Shown: positions 41,733-51,869, counted from the first letter of the stretch. The stretch: DNA of 64,000 nt from CAUZIZ01 sp965219855 (GCA_965219855.1 CBDCOR010000012.1:558001-622000), one strand, 5' to 3'. Notes: generated from the letters alone by a model not told the origin. Numbers and translations are program-made.

Positions 41733-43019
41733 ATGGCAACCGATCAGTCCGGAACCAATACCATCACGGCGGGAATGGACCGGAAAAATTCCCGCATCTT
41801 CGCTGCCTCCAATATGCTGATCTACTTCGCTTCACCCGTGGTCTATGTGGGGATCGTGCAAGCCGCTCTTTGCGACAAGCTGGGGGCAAGTGCCACTGTC
41901 GCCAATCTTCCGACCTCAGCCTACTTCTTCGGATTCTTCGCTCCCGTCCTACTGGCCTGGCTTATCCCCTACCGATTAGAGAAAAGTGCAGTGGTAGTGG
42001 CCAACCTGATCACCTCGTCTTCCCTGGCGCTCGTAGCCCTCTCTCTCTTCCTTCCGTTTGAAGACAACTTCCGGCTGCTGGCCGTCATCGGACAGGGCTT
42101 GATCCTCGGCTTCGCGGACTCGATCTCCATCGTCTACATGTACCAATGTCTGAATCGCGGAACCACCCTGGCGGCTCGAGCCAAGGCCTTGAAATGGAGC
42201 TTTTCGCTGGGGCCACTCTTTGCTGTTGCGGGGAATCTTCTCGCCCAGTTCATCCTATCTGGAGATATTGGTTCCCTGGCCCATCCGAACGATTTTGCCT
42301 TGCTCTACCTGATCGCCTCGGTCTGCACCGCTGGCGTCGCTTTTCTCTCCAGTCGCTATGAACTGATCTCTATCTCCTCAATAAAGGAACCGTTCCTCCA
42401 GTCCATGCGGGCGACGATCAGTGCTTTCCTCCAATCCCGTACTCTAGCCCTCTTGTGGCTCGCCTATCTCCTGTTCTTCATTGCCCTCAACGCCATGACA
42501 AATCTGTCTCTCTACTCCAAAGAGGCGCTGGGCGAAGATCCCAAGGAATTCGCGGGCTACATGAACGTTTTGCGCTTTGGATTCAAAGCCATTACCGGAT
42601 TCGGCCTCGGTTTGATTCTCGCTCGCCGGGGTATCCGTGCTCCTCTGGTCACGACTGTGCTCCTGGTGGCAACTGGCATCCTCTGGGCCTGGACCGTACC
42701 GGGTTACTTCTATCTGTTCGCCTTCGGTCTGCTGGGAGGCGGAGAGCTGGGCGGAGCCTACTTTCCGAACTACATCGTTTCCATCTCATCCCCGGCAAGC
42801 AGCGCCCGGAACCTGGCCTTTCTCACCCTGGTCACTCCCATCAGCAGCTTTGCACCGGCGATATACGGTGCCCTAACCGACAACTACGGTTTTTCTGCCA
42901 GTTTCGTCCTCGGCATCTCGATTGCCTTACTGGCGCTGTGGCTCGTCTTCAGACTGCCGGCCCACGCCCAGAGCCTGGGAAAACAGGCAGTGGACCTCCA
43001 GGATTCAACAGCGTCTTGA
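41733..43019 (+). CDS. MFS transporter
   Basis: A 428-residue membrane protein with about 12 hydrophobic segments and major facilitator character (FASNMLIYFASPVVYVGIVQ, LPTSAYFFGFFAPVLLAWLI, RFGFKAITGFGLGLILARRGIRAP). The substrate is unknown. Genes for a DUF1207 protein and a TonB-dependent receptor lie downstream, so uptake of a polymer breakdown product is possible (inference). The ATG follows 29 bp after the IS1380 target repeat, so expression may now depend on an IS-borne promoter. Confidence 0.85.
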   Translation: MATDQSGTNTITAGMDRKNSRIFAASNMLIYFASPVVYVGIVQAALCDKLGASATVANLPTSAYFFGFFAPVLLAWLIPYRLEKSAVVVANLITSSSLALVALSLFLPFEDNFRLLAVIGQGLILGFADSISIVYMYQCLNRGTTLAARAKALKWSFSLGPLFAVAGNLLAQFILSGDIGSLAHPNDFALLYLIASVCTAGVAFLSSRYELISISSIKEPFLQSMRATISAFLQSRTLALLWLAYLLFFIALNAMTNLSLYSKEALGEDPKEFAGYMNVLRFGFKAITGFGLGLILARRGIRAPLVTTVLLVATGILWAWTVPGYFYLFAFGLLGGGELGGAYFPNYIVSISSPASSARNLAFLTLVTPISSFAPAIYGALTDNYGFSASFVLGISIALLALWLVFRLPAHAQSLGKQAVDLQDSTAS

Positions 43020-43066
43020 CCTTCCCTATTCGTCGGTCCGGGCGCACACTCCTAAGATCGGTCAGC

Positions 43067-44194
43067 ATGATTCTCGAGAACATAGAGGCGTCGATCCGTG
43101 TGTGCAGCCCTGGCGTCGACTGGAATCCATCCGTTCGCCTCATGGGGACTCTGTTCCTCTCTGGGCTCATGGGATCGTTCGCCGCAGCTCTCCCTAAACA
43201 GATTCTTTTCCCCGTCCCTGCTCTGTCGCCGGTCCAGATTTCTGCCCTTCCAACTGCTGCGGAGCGACAAGGGTCCTCACCACCCATGCCTATAACAGCA
43301 CCCACTCCCGACGTCGACCCTGTGCCGGACGGCACCCGGGACCGGTCCGAAAACAAGAGATTGGATAAGGAAGATCGTGGCTGTAAGGACCGTGAAGATC
43401 AATGCAGCTCGGACACCTCACCGAGCCTCTCAGAGAAAGGTTGGCACTTTCTTCCCTATGGTCTGCTCTACGAATCCTACATGGCAGGGGAGAAGGAGCC
43501 CCGATTAGGTGCGGTCTGGTTCTACGAGACCGGAGTGGGGTGGCTCTGGGAAGCGGCTATGGGAGGGCGTTTTCCCATGGTGCGCTACGGAACCGATGAT
43601 GCGATCCATCCGGAGGGTTTTCAGATGGATCTGGAGGGAGCCGCCTTTACGAGGGTCGATATTGGGGAGGGTACGAACGTGGACGCGATTGACTTCAGAG
43701 TCGGGATGGTGATGACCTGGCGGAGCGGAAATACAGCCCTCAAAGGCGGCTTCTACCATATTAGCTCGCACGTCGGCGATGAGTTTCTGGAAAGAAATCC
43801 GGACTTCAGACGCATCGAGTACGTGCGGGACTCCCTGGTAGCAGGGATCACTCAGAACCTCAACGATGACGTCTCCGTGTACGGTGAGGTCGGATACGCC
43901 TACGGGACCCGGGGAGGCGCTGAGCCACTTGAGTTTCAATTCGGGGCACAGTACGACCCCTCTGGCACCGGTGGCTGGCGCGGCACACCCTTCGCAGCCA
44001 TCAACGGCCACCTGCGGGAAGACTTTGACTTCGACGGAACCGTCAACATGGTGGCCGGCTGGCAGTGGCCAAGTGCCGAATCTGGTCGTGTCGTTCGATG
44101 GGGAGTCCAATATCACAAAGGCCAGGCTCTACAGTATTCGTTTTTCGACAAAGACGAGGAACTCTTCGGTATCGGCGTTTGGTTCGACTTCTGA
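43067..44194 (+). CDS. DUF1207 family exported protein
   Basis: From ATG 43067 the protein has 375 residues. A hydrophobic N-terminal segment (LMGTLFLSGLMGSFAAAL, residues 25-42) is a signal peptide, so a start at 43142 (MGTLF) is also possible. A Pro/Asp/Arg-rich linker to ~115 is followed by the DUF1207 domain: WHFLPYGLLYESYMAGEKEPRLGAVWFYE, then alternating beta strands ending GIGVWFDF, the terminal Phe typical of outer-membrane barrels. The function is unknown. It is 47 bp behind the MFS gene. Confidence 0.85.
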   Translation: MILENIEASIRVCSPGVDWNPSVRLMGTLFLSGLMGSFAAALPKQILFPVPALSPVQISALPTAAERQGSSPPMPITAPTPDVDPVPDGTRDRSENKRLDKEDRGCKDREDQCSSDTSPSLSEKGWHFLPYGLLYESYMAGEKEPRLGAVWFYETGVGWLWEAAMGGRFPMVRYGTDDAIHPEGFQMDLEGAAFTRVDIGEGTNVDAIDFRVGMVMTWRSGNTALKGGFYHISSHVGDEFLERNPDFRRIEYVRDSLVAGITQNLNDDVSVYGEVGYAYGTRGGAEPLEFQFGAQYDPSGTGGWRGTPFAAINGHLREDFDFDGTVNMVAGWQWPSAESGRVVRWGVQYHKGQALQYSFFDKDEELFGIGVWFDF

Positions 44195-44424
44195 ACGGTA
44201 CAATGGCTCGCTCACCCGCCTACGCACGGTTTTCCGGGTCTCACAAGGCACGAACGGAGCCCATCTCTAGCGGTGACCGGGCTGCAGCCACACGGCGCGG
44301 GCAGGTGTGTGGGCGATCAAGGTGAGTTTCGGCTCCTTGACACAAGGCTTGAGGCCAGATAGTTTCGATCCTTCAGCACTAGGAGGTCAGACAAACTCCA
44401 ATCCCTGGCTGATTTCTGATTGAT

Positions 44425-45306
44425 ATGAGGAATGTAGGATTACTCGGCTTTACGCTCCTTTGCGGAGTGGGAGAAGTCTTGGGACAAGACGAAGACAGTT
44501 CACCGCAATCTCCTCCATCGATTGAGCAAACCGCTACGGCCACCCCAAGACATAACCGCCAGGGTCGTGTCGAGCTCGTAATACCAGATCAGCATAGGAA
44601 GGCGGCGCGCGGAAGAGTCCTCGCTGTTCACGCTGATCCCTTCTCGAAACTCGATTCGCAGCTCCAGCGGCTGCTTAATGCCTCCCTGATCCAGCGGGAC
44701 AATCGCACCGTACAGGGGGAGGATCTGTACCGATCACTGTCGGATCGTGAGTTGGCTGCTCTACTCAATTTTTGGACCAAGGCTCGACATATCGCCGAAG
44801 AGAAAGATGCGGCTTTTCAGCTCGATTCTCTGCATCGGCTGGTTGAAATCGAGGAACACCAGCTTTTTCTAGACGTCCATCCACGCCTCCTGGAGAGCCT
44901 GAGGAGTTCCTCTCAGTTTAAGAATGTGCAGGGATGGCTACACTGGAAGGACAAGTCCTGGACTGGAGAATGGAAACGAATGGGCAGCTTCAAGTCCACC
45001 AACGGAACGAGGCATCAGGTCGAGCCGGCCGGCAACCTACAGATCACCGTGTTTCGGCAGGGAGAGCGCCGGCGAGTCAAGCTGGACATCGACTATTCGG
45101 GTGGGTTAGGAGTACTAGCCTACGTCAAACGGCCGGCGAATATCTGGGGAAGGAATCTGATGCGTGACCTCAAACACTTTTTTGTAGACACGGTTGGATC
45201 CTTCGTGATCCGCAAGAAAACCGATCCCTATCGCATTCACGATATCTTGACCCGAGAACAAGGATTGACGCTCCCCTACAGCGTCGTCAGAGAAGAAACG
45301 AGATAG
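44425..45306 (+). CDS. Secreted hypothetical protein, 293 aa
   Basis: No family recognised. The N-terminus (NVGLLGFTLLCGVGEVLGQ) is a signal peptide. Residues 25-75 are a Pro/Ser/Thr-rich linker. The helical middle (LYRSLSDRELAALLNFWTKARHIA) and the C-terminal half (ITVFRQGERRRVKLDIDYSGGLG, then HFFVDTVGSFVIRKKTDPYRIHDILT) look like a compact globular domain that could bind a macromolecule in the periplasm. It lies between the DUF1207 gene and the TonB receptor gene. Confidence 0.7.
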   Translation: MRNVGLLGFTLLCGVGEVLGQDEDSSPQSPPSIEQTATATPRHNRQGRVELVIPDQHRKAARGRVLAVHADPFSKLDSQLQRLLNASLIQRDNRTVQGEDLYRSLSDRELAALLNFWTKARHIAEEKDAAFQLDSLHRLVEIEEHQLFLDVHPRLLESLRSSSQFKNVQGWLHWKDKSWTGEWKRMGSFKSTNGTRHQVEPAGNLQITVFRQGERRRVKLDIDYSGGLGVLAYVKRPANIWGRNLMRDLKHFFVDTVGSFVIRKKTDPYRIHDILTREQGLTLPYSVVREETR

Positions 45307-45510
45307 AAGAACAAACTTGAGGTAGGCTTAGTACACTGGAACTGGCAAAGACGCTTTTACAGCCGCCTCTTCGAACGCTTGTGAACTCTAGCTCCGATCC
45401 CTGATGCCCGGTCTGTTTTGGCACCGGCATCAACGCTGTCGGCCACTCGATTCCGAGCCCCTGGCCTGCGGCAGCGCCTGGATCGTGCATTCTCGGTACG
45501 ATCTACTCTA

Positions 45511-47847
45511 ATGGCCTACTTGTTGATCTGGCTCGGGCTGTTCGTCAACGCGGCAGCCCAACCCAAAGAAAAGAAGGACTCAACCTACACCGTCGAAGTG
45601 ATTGGCATATCACCCGTTCTCGGTATTGGGATCGAGCGAACGCGGATACCCGCCAATATTCAAACCATCGAACAGGATGCTGTCGAGGATCGAATGGCTC
45701 TCTCTCTGGCCGACCTCTTGAATCAGAAGTTGAGCAGCGTCAGCTTGAACGATGTCACTACCAATCCCTTCCAACAGGACCTGAGCTTTCGAGGCTTCAC
45801 GGCCTCCCCCCTGCTGGGTCTAGCCCAGGGAGTGGCTGTCTACCAAAACGGAGTGAGAGTCAACGAGCCCTTCGGGGATACCGTCCAGTTTGATTTGATC
45901 CCAGGCTTCGCCATCCAGACCGTCCAGGTGATCCCCGGATCCAATCCCGTATACGGCCTGAATGCGCTGGGGGGAGTTCTGGCATTGCAGATGAAAAGCG
46001 GCTTCAGCTTTCAGGGTACTCAGCTAGAAGGCTACGGCGGCTCCTTTGGTCGCTATACCGTCATCGGCCAACACGGATTTCAGTCCGGAGACTGGGGAGC
46101 CTATGTCGGCCTGGCAAATACGTCTGAGGAAGGGTGGCGAGACGAGTCGCCTTCTGATCTAACGCAAGTTTTCACAGATCTCAACTACCAGCACAAGGGA
46201 TTGGCTCTGGGCGGCAGTTTCATCTACGCCGACACCGACCTCAACGGCAATGGCCCGGCTCCTGTGGGACTGCTGGAAGTCGATCGTCAGGCCGTGTTTA
46301 CCTTCCCCGACAAGACCCGCAACGATCTTTCCTTTTTTCAAGCACGCGGTAGCTACTCTCTGACGGAGCAGCTCTCACTTCAGGGAAATGCCTACTACCG
46401 CAGCGGTAGACGCCGGACGCTCAACGGCGACGAGGGTGACTTCGAGGTTTGTGAGGGAGCCGCCAGGCCCCTGGGCGCACCAACGACCTCGCTTTGCCTG
46501 GAGGGCAACAACTCAGCTGTGGTGAGCCTCGCGACAGGAAACTTCGTGACTACTGCCGAGGCCGCTGGGGATGGCGTCTTCAACCGGACCAACACCCAGG
46601 CGAGAGCTTCTGGAGTCTCGCTGGAAGGAGCTTTTACCCGAAACCTGTTCGGACTCCAGAACTACTTTCTGCTGGGTACCGCTCTCGACTTTTCCCATGT
46701 TGAATTCGGACGTAATACCGAAATCGGCACCCTCACCCCACGCAGAACAGTGAGTCCCACCAGCATCTTCATAGGCGAGTTCGGCCTCGCTCCGGACGAT
46801 CAGTTTAATGTCGACCTGCGCTCGGAAAATCGCTTCTCAGCTGTCTATCTCAGTAATACCCTGTCACTGACAGACCGACTTCACTTCACTCTGGCCAGCC
46901 GCTATAACAACGCCCGGCTGGAGCTGTTCGACCGGCTCGGGACCTCCCTGGATGGAAACCACCGCTTCGGCCGCTTCAATCCGGCGATCGGAGTGTCGTA
47001 TCAGTTTTCGGAGGAGGTCACAGGCTATCTCAGTTATGCTGAGTCCAATCGCTTCCCTACCGCTGCCGAATTGAGCTGTGCCGATCCCCAAGAGCCGTGC
47101 CGCCTACCCAACGCGTTCATTTCCGACCCTCCTCTCGAGCAGGTGGCATCCAGGTCCATCGAAGTGGGTGCCTGGGGCCACCTGCTGCGTTCGGGAGGTC
47201 GGGTGCTCGAGTGGTCGGCGACCGCTTTCGGCTCACGCAACTCGGAGGACATTATCTTTGTCGCTTCGCCCTTCCTTATCGGATCGGGTTTCTTCCAGAA
47301 CGCAGGAAGAACCCAACGTCTTGGAGCTGAGATGGGCCTCAGTATCCAGACCCGCCGAACAGCTTGGTACGCCAACTACTCTCTGATCGCAGCAACCTTC
47401 GAGTCGAGACTTGCACTCCCCAGCGACAGCAGAATCAACAGCGCTGCCGATGCCAACGGAGAACTTATCGTGGAGCCGGGAGACCGCCTCCCTGGGATTC
47501 CTCTTCACTCCGCCAAACTTGGGCTCTCCTATACTTTGCTCAGGGGCTGGACGGTCGCCACCGAATCGATTCTGTCTTCCAGCCGTTTCTTCCTCGGCGA
47601 TCAAGGAAATGACCAGGAACCGATCGGCGGCTACGGGATTCTCAACCTGAGATCGAGCTACCCAATCAACGACCAGCTCGAAATTTTCGCTAGCGTAAAC
47701 AATTTACTGAACCGTAGGTACGAAACCTTCGGGGTGCTGGCTGAGCTAGAATTGGATCTGGTCGAGGCTCCCGGAATCGAGGATCCCCGCTTTGTAGGTT
47801 CGGGTGCTCCGATAGGGATCTGGGGAGGCCTGCGCGTCCGCTTCTAG
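45511..47847 (+). CDS. TonB-dependent outer-membrane receptor
   Basis: From ATG 45511 the protein has 778 residues with a signal peptide (MAYLLIWLGLFVNAAAQ), a likely TonB box region (STYTVEVIG), a plug domain (ALSLADLLNQKLSSVSL, FRGF, VYGLNALGGVLALQMK) and a 22-strand barrel ending GIWGGLRVRF with the terminal Phe. The ligand is unknown. An upstream TTG (45418) is also open. The TAG stop is the CTAG target site of MITE copy B, which begins immediately after it. Confidence 0.92.
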   Translation: MAYLLIWLGLFVNAAAQPKEKKDSTYTVEVIGISPVLGIGIERTRIPANIQTIEQDAVEDRMALSLADLLNQKLSSVSLNDVTTNPFQQDLSFRGFTASPLLGLAQGVAVYQNGVRVNEPFGDTVQFDLIPGFAIQTVQVIPGSNPVYGLNALGGVLALQMKSGFSFQGTQLEGYGGSFGRYTVIGQHGFQSGDWGAYVGLANTSEEGWRDESPSDLTQVFTDLNYQHKGLALGGSFIYADTDLNGNGPAPVGLLEVDRQAVFTFPDKTRNDLSFFQARGSYSLTEQLSLQGNAYYRSGRRRTLNGDEGDFEVCEGAARPLGAPTTSLCLEGNNSAVVSLATGNFVTTAEAAGDGVFNRTNTQARASGVSLEGAFTRNLFGLQNYFLLGTALDFSHVEFGRNTEIGTLTPRRTVSPTSIFIGEFGLAPDDQFNVDLRSENRFSAVYLSNTLSLTDRLHFTLASRYNNARLELFDRLGTSLDGNHRFGRFNPAIGVSYQFSEEVTGYLSYAESNRFPTAAELSCADPQEPCRLPNAFISDPPLEQVASRSIEVGAWGHLLRSGGRVLEWSATAFGSRNSEDIIFVASPFLIGSGFFQNAGRTQRLGAEMGLSIQTRRTAWYANYSLIAATFESRLALPSDSRINSAADANGELIVEPGDRLPGIPLHSAKLGLSYTLLRGWTVATESILSSSRFFLGDQGNDQEPIGGYGILNLRSSYPINDQLEIFASVNNLLNRRYETFGVLAELELDLVEAPGIEDPRFVGSGAPIGIWGGLRVRF

Positions 47848-48037
47848 CCCGGATTTTTCATCGCTTGTCGTAGCGAGGCGTCGCAAGCGCCGTCCTGGCA
47901 AGGCTTGCGACCGAGACCACTCGTGCCCCTCCGCAGTCGTACTCGTGCAGTACGTCGAGGAGGCCGACCGAGCGCAACACAGCCAGGGCGGATGATTGCG
48001 GCGATGCAGCAGACTGGCGATGAGAAATGCGGGCTAG
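47844..48037. mobile_element. MITE copy B (CTAG-flanked)
   Basis: A 186-bp element (47848-48033) between CTAG at 47844-47847 and 48034-48037. The ends CCCGGATTTTTCATCGC and GGCGATGAGAAATGCGGG form inverted repeats, slightly more decayed than copy A. The core is ~80% like copy A and shares GTCGTACTCGTGCAGTACGT. The left CTAG contains the TAG stop of the TonB receptor gene, so insertion preserved that gene. Confidence 0.8.
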
Positions 48038-48136
48038 ACCCTGTGCCACCTGAACCTGGTCTTTGCCCTCTTCCTTAAACTTCGGTTGAGTATAGGGAAA
48101 AGTTCCTCGTTTCATGTTGCTGGCGCTTCGGGGCAT

Positions 48137-49882
48137 TCACGGCTGTTGAGGTTGGCTCAGATATGCGGCGAAGAGTCCTACGTTTCGGGCAAACGTCTTA
48201 GAGCTGATGATCCTCTCCGAGGGTCTTTTCTCGCCTCGGAAGACTGACAGCGTCTGGTTCTCTCTTAAAGGGAAGGCTTTATCTCCGATGGAAACGACCA
48301 TTTCTTCTGCCGCAAAGAGGGACACCACGTTGTCTGCCTTTCCAATGGAACCCTCCTCTACCCAGGCCCCTCGCGAGTCCAGGCTCGCCAGAGCTTCCCT
48401 AACCTGCGCTACCAACTCGGCATTCGACGGGCTTCGGGGTTTGCCTTCCCAGGGTGAGAGTCCCTGGAGTCGCTCCGGACGCCGCACTGTCGAGGGATCG
48501 GCAGAGAGCAGACCGCGCTGCTCCTCGGCAATCTGGTCGAGCTGTCTGCCACTGGTCCAGAGACCATAGTGGGTGATGACCTTCTCATTGTTGTAGGTCA
48601 GCTCGTACCCGTCCAACAGGTCACTCTTCCCTCCCCTTACCCTGACCCTGCTTCCCTTGCTGATGAAAAGGGGCTGATTGGTTTTCAGCTCGTAGAAGCG
48701 GGCCAAACAAAGCTCATCCGGGGAACATCCTGCACTTCTGCTGAGGACCGCGCTTCCCCCCACGTCCAGACCCGATCTCCGCAGGTAGTCGATTGCCCGG
48801 CTCAGCGGTTCCAGGTACCTCTTCTTGCCAGTCTCCCGATACAGGACCAGAAGAACTTTCAAGACGGCCTGGGACTCGGAACCGGTCACCGAGGGTGGCT
48901 CAAAGATTCTGCCCCAGGCAGGGTGCATGTCGACGTCGTACTGCTGTGCCCATGCAGGCTGAGGCTCCGGCATCTGAGCCAGGAGCAGGAAGTCGCCACC
49001 CTTTTCTGCGGCCGCCCGATAGCGGGGTTCGCCGTAGACGCGCGCCGCTTCCAGGAAGGCGTCGACCATGTCCAGCATCGCGTTGTCGTTCAGGGTGTAG
49101 TGGCTGCGGTAATCCGGCCCTGGCCAGGTTCGCGACCAGGAGTCAGGATAACTGGCTGCCTTCACCGCAGAGCCATCCCCGTCCGGGAACTCGACGTAGC
49201 GCTGGGGCCAGGCACCATTGGGGTACTGAGCCAGAATCAGCTGATCCAGCGCGTAGAGAGATGCCTCGTGGACTTGCTGATCTTGGAACTCTAGCTCCCG
49301 ATCCACACGCATCAAGAGCCTGACAGCTGCCTGCGTAACATTGTCATCGAGGGTGGTCCGGGGAGGAGGTCCGACGGCCTCCGCATCCAATTTCTGCGCT
49401 CGCTTTCCCGCACAGTCAACATTGACTCGGTAGGGATAGTCCCTTCGCTTGGCGGGATCGAGTTCTATTAGGTAATCCCACCCACCAGAACAGTGCTGGC
49501 CGCGCACCAGAACGAGAGCCGTCTCCCGAGCTGCTTCCAGATAGAAGGAGTCCTTGGTGGCTTCATAGGCTCGCAAGTAGGCCAGTCCTACTATGGGAGT
49601 GCCCCCCCTCTGAACCGTCACCTGGGAAGTCCCTTCAGCGGACTCGGAACGGCCGTACGACAGGTCAGAGCTGTAACGGAAGTGATAACCGCCCTGGTTG
49701 GAGACTCTGGTCTGGAAGAACTCGACGGCTCGGCGCAACTCACGCCGGACTTCTTCCCTACTCACAGGGGCAGGCGCGTCAGGGGCCTTCTCGGACGAAC
49801 AACCCGATAGCCCGACTCCGGCTAGAATGGCGGTGAAAAACCAAGGCAGGAGCATCCGGATGTGATCAGTGTGTGCGAACAT
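48137..49882 (-). CDS. PL10-like pectate lyase family lipoprotein
   Basis: A 581-residue protein with a lipobox (LAGVGLSGC, near residue 28; the second Met, 49855, may be the start). The catalytic-domain pattern of polysaccharide lyase family 10 is visible: YPNGAWPQRYVEFPD, HYTLNDNAMLDMVDAFLEA, AAEKGGDFLLLAQ, WAQQYDVDMHPAWGRIFEPPSVTGSESQ, an (alpha/alpha) barrel. It may cleave pectate or a similar uronic polymer at the cell surface. A ~110-residue C-terminal extension is not assigned. It is divergent from the GH-like gene, sharing the promoter region. Confidence 0.78.
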   Translation of the reverse strand: MFAHTDHIRMLLPWFFTAILAGVGLSGCSSEKAPDAPAPVSREEVRRELRRAVEFFQTRVSNQGGYHFRYSSDLSYGRSESAEGTSQVTVQRGGTPIVGLAYLRAYEATKDSFYLEAARETALVLVRGQHCSGGWDYLIELDPAKRRDYPYRVNVDCAGKRAQKLDAEAVGPPPRTTLDDNVTQAAVRLLMRVDRELEFQDQQVHEASLYALDQLILAQYPNGAWPQRYVEFPDGDGSAVKAASYPDSWSRTWPGPDYRSHYTLNDNAMLDMVDAFLEAARVYGEPRYRAAAEKGGDFLLLAQMPEPQPAWAQQYDVDMHPAWGRIFEPPSVTGSESQAVLKVLLVLYRETGKKRYLEPLSRAIDYLRRSGLDVGGSAVLSRSAGCSPDELCLARFYELKTNQPLFISKGSRVRVRGGKSDLLDGYELTYNNEKVITHYGLWTSGRQLDQIAEEQRGLLSADPSTVRRPERLQGLSPWEGKPRSPSNAELVAQVREALASLDSRGAWVEEGSIGKADNVVSLFAAEEMVVSIGDKAFPLRENQTLSVFRGEKRPSERIISSKTFARNVGLFAAYLSQPQQP

Positions 49883-49993
49883 AATGGGGCTAATGCTGAT
49901 CCTTCCAAACAGGTTTCACAAGAGGACGCCCCAGAAGAAGCGTCTTTCCCAACCGGCCCAGGAGTTTCGGCTGGGAAGAGGAGAGAATCGCAG

Positions 49994-51509
49994 ATGAACG
50001 CAAGAACTGTGCTACTTCTGGCCTTCGGAACGGCCCTGTGCCTCATCACACCGGTCGAAGGTCTGGAAAACGTCTTGGAGATCGGCTCCCGTCTGGAGCT
50101 GATGCTGGATGAACACCTCATCGACCGCATGAGCGGTGGCGCGGCGCTACGGCTTCACAAGCCTACGCCTCGCGAGATCGCGATTGTCCATGACAAGCCC
50201 TGGGAGGGAAACTCGTGCAGCTACCACACCGTGTTCCAGGATGGTGAGCTCTACCGCATGTACTACAAGACTGCCTCCCAGGAACTCGTGGGAGAGCCGC
50301 CCTCTCATGATCCCCTGGTTGGCTACGCCGAGAGCAGGGACGGAATCCACTGGACCAAGCCGACGCTAGGCCTATTCGAGTTCAACGGCTCCACCGCGAA
50401 CAACATTGTCTGGGATGGGAGCGGTCTGGAGGCCATGACTACGGTCGGCTTCGCTCCGTTCAAAGATACCAATCCCGGTACCAAACCGGAGGAGCGGTAC
50501 AAGGCAATGGCGGGGGACCCTCGCCGCAACCAGGCTGCTGGAATGTATGCTTTCAAGAGCAGCGACGGCTTACGCTGGCAGCCCATGAGCGAGAAGCCCG
50601 TCTTGCTCCCCACCATTCGAAACCACTTCGACTCCCAGAACGTAGCCTTCTGGGACAGCGCGAGGGGTCGCTATCTCTGCTTTCAACGTGCGATGCGAGA
50701 CGGCAAACGGGACATCCTGGTGTCCCAATCGTCGGACTTCCTCCACTGGAGCGATCCCGTCTGGATCGAGTACCCGGGAGCTCCCAGAGAGCAGCTCTAC
50801 ACCAACCAGATTCTTCCTTACTATCGAGCTCCTCACATTCTTCTCGGCTTTCCCACCCGTTACATCGACCGGGGCTGGTCCGACGCTATAGAGGCTCTCC
50901 CAGGACTGGAACATCGAAAGCTCCGCCGCGAGGCCTCTGAAAGGGAAGGAAGTGCGCTGACCGATGGGCTATTCATGAGCAGTCGCGATGCCAGGAATTT
51001 CCGACGCTGGGACGAAGCCTTCATCCGGCCCGGCCTCAGGCCCAAGGACAACTGGGTTTACGGGGACAATTACCAGAATTGGGGCATAGTCGAGACAGCG
51101 TCCTCGATCGAGGGTGCACCCAACGAGCTATCGGTGTATGCAACGGAAAGCTACTGGACCAACCAGAGTAGCCAACTGCGACGCTACACCCTGAGGATAG
51201 ACGGATTCGCCTCGGTGGGTGCCCCCCTGGGGGGAGGCGAGTTCGTCACCAAGCCGCTGGAATTCCAGGGACAGAATCTGGTGATGAACTTTTCCACTTC
51301 CGCAGCGGGAGATGTCCGGGTGGAGATTCAGGATCAAGCCGGCAAACCCTTGGACGGCTACTCCCTCTCGGACTGCGATTCCATCTTTGGTGACGAGTTG
51401 GAGAGGGTGATTCGAGGGCGGTGCCGAAGCGGGACAACTGGCGGGCCGCCCGATCCGCCTCAGATTTGTGATCCGGGATGCTGACCTCTACGCTTTCCGG
51501 TTCAGGTGA
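49994..51509 (+). pseudogene. Secreted beta-propeller glycosidase-like protein with a 3' frameshift
   Basis: From ATG 49994 (GAGGAGAG site) a signal peptide (VLLLAFGTALCLITPVEG) precedes the same propeller family as 38155-39669: HDKPWEGNSCSYHTVFQDGELYRMYY, YAESRDGIHWTKPTLGLFEF, AFKSSDGLRWQPM, VSQSSDFLHWSDP and MSSRDARNFRRWDEAF. The read frame ends at 51484 in an unlike tail (after RVIRG, about 51415). Shifting frame in the GGG run gives LAGRPIRLRFVIRDADLYAFRFR with TGA at 51507-51509, which matches the paralog's end (VRLKFIFSRARLYSFKIE). Only the last strand is affected, so the protein may still fold. Confidence 0.75.
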
Positions 51510-51570
51510 TGAATCGCTGGGCTAATCATGTTGTTTGGCATAGAAAGATTGCAATGCGGTCGGCTCGGGT

Positions 51571-51869
51571 GTGGCTGGCTTTGTCATCGCGGGTCTTCTG
51601 GCTGCCGCCATGTCGACGCTAGCCCTGGGCCTGATGCTCTCCCTCTGCCGCGGAGTCGCCAAGGCGGACAGGAGAATGCGAGAGAGCAAGTGGGAGCTGG
51701 TCGAGGGTAAGGACCTGCGGGGGAACACACTGGGCATCGGTGGCATCGGCAGCGAGCTCGCGGCCCTGGGCAACGCCCTTGGAATGAACGTCCTGGTCCA
51801 CACCAAGCGCCTCTCGCCGGAGAGGGCGAAAGAGCACGGCGTACGATTCGTGGAGCTGGACGAGCTAGT
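51571..51869 (+). pseudogene. Chimeric relic: Na+/solute symporter piece joined to a 2-hydroxyacid dehydrogenase piece
   Basis: In one frame, residues 1-20 (MAGFVIAGLLAAAMSTLALG) look like a sodium:solute symporter transmembrane segment. The next ~80 residues look like the NAD domain of a D-2-hydroxyacid dehydrogenase (MLSLCRGVAKADRRMRESKW, LRGNTLGIGGIGSELAALGNALGMNVLVHTKRLSPERAKEHGVRF). The nucleotide loop is shortened (GIGGIGSE in place of GIIGLGRIGSE), so even this part is defective. The relic runs into the left end of the ISNCY-type element. Confidence 0.6.
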
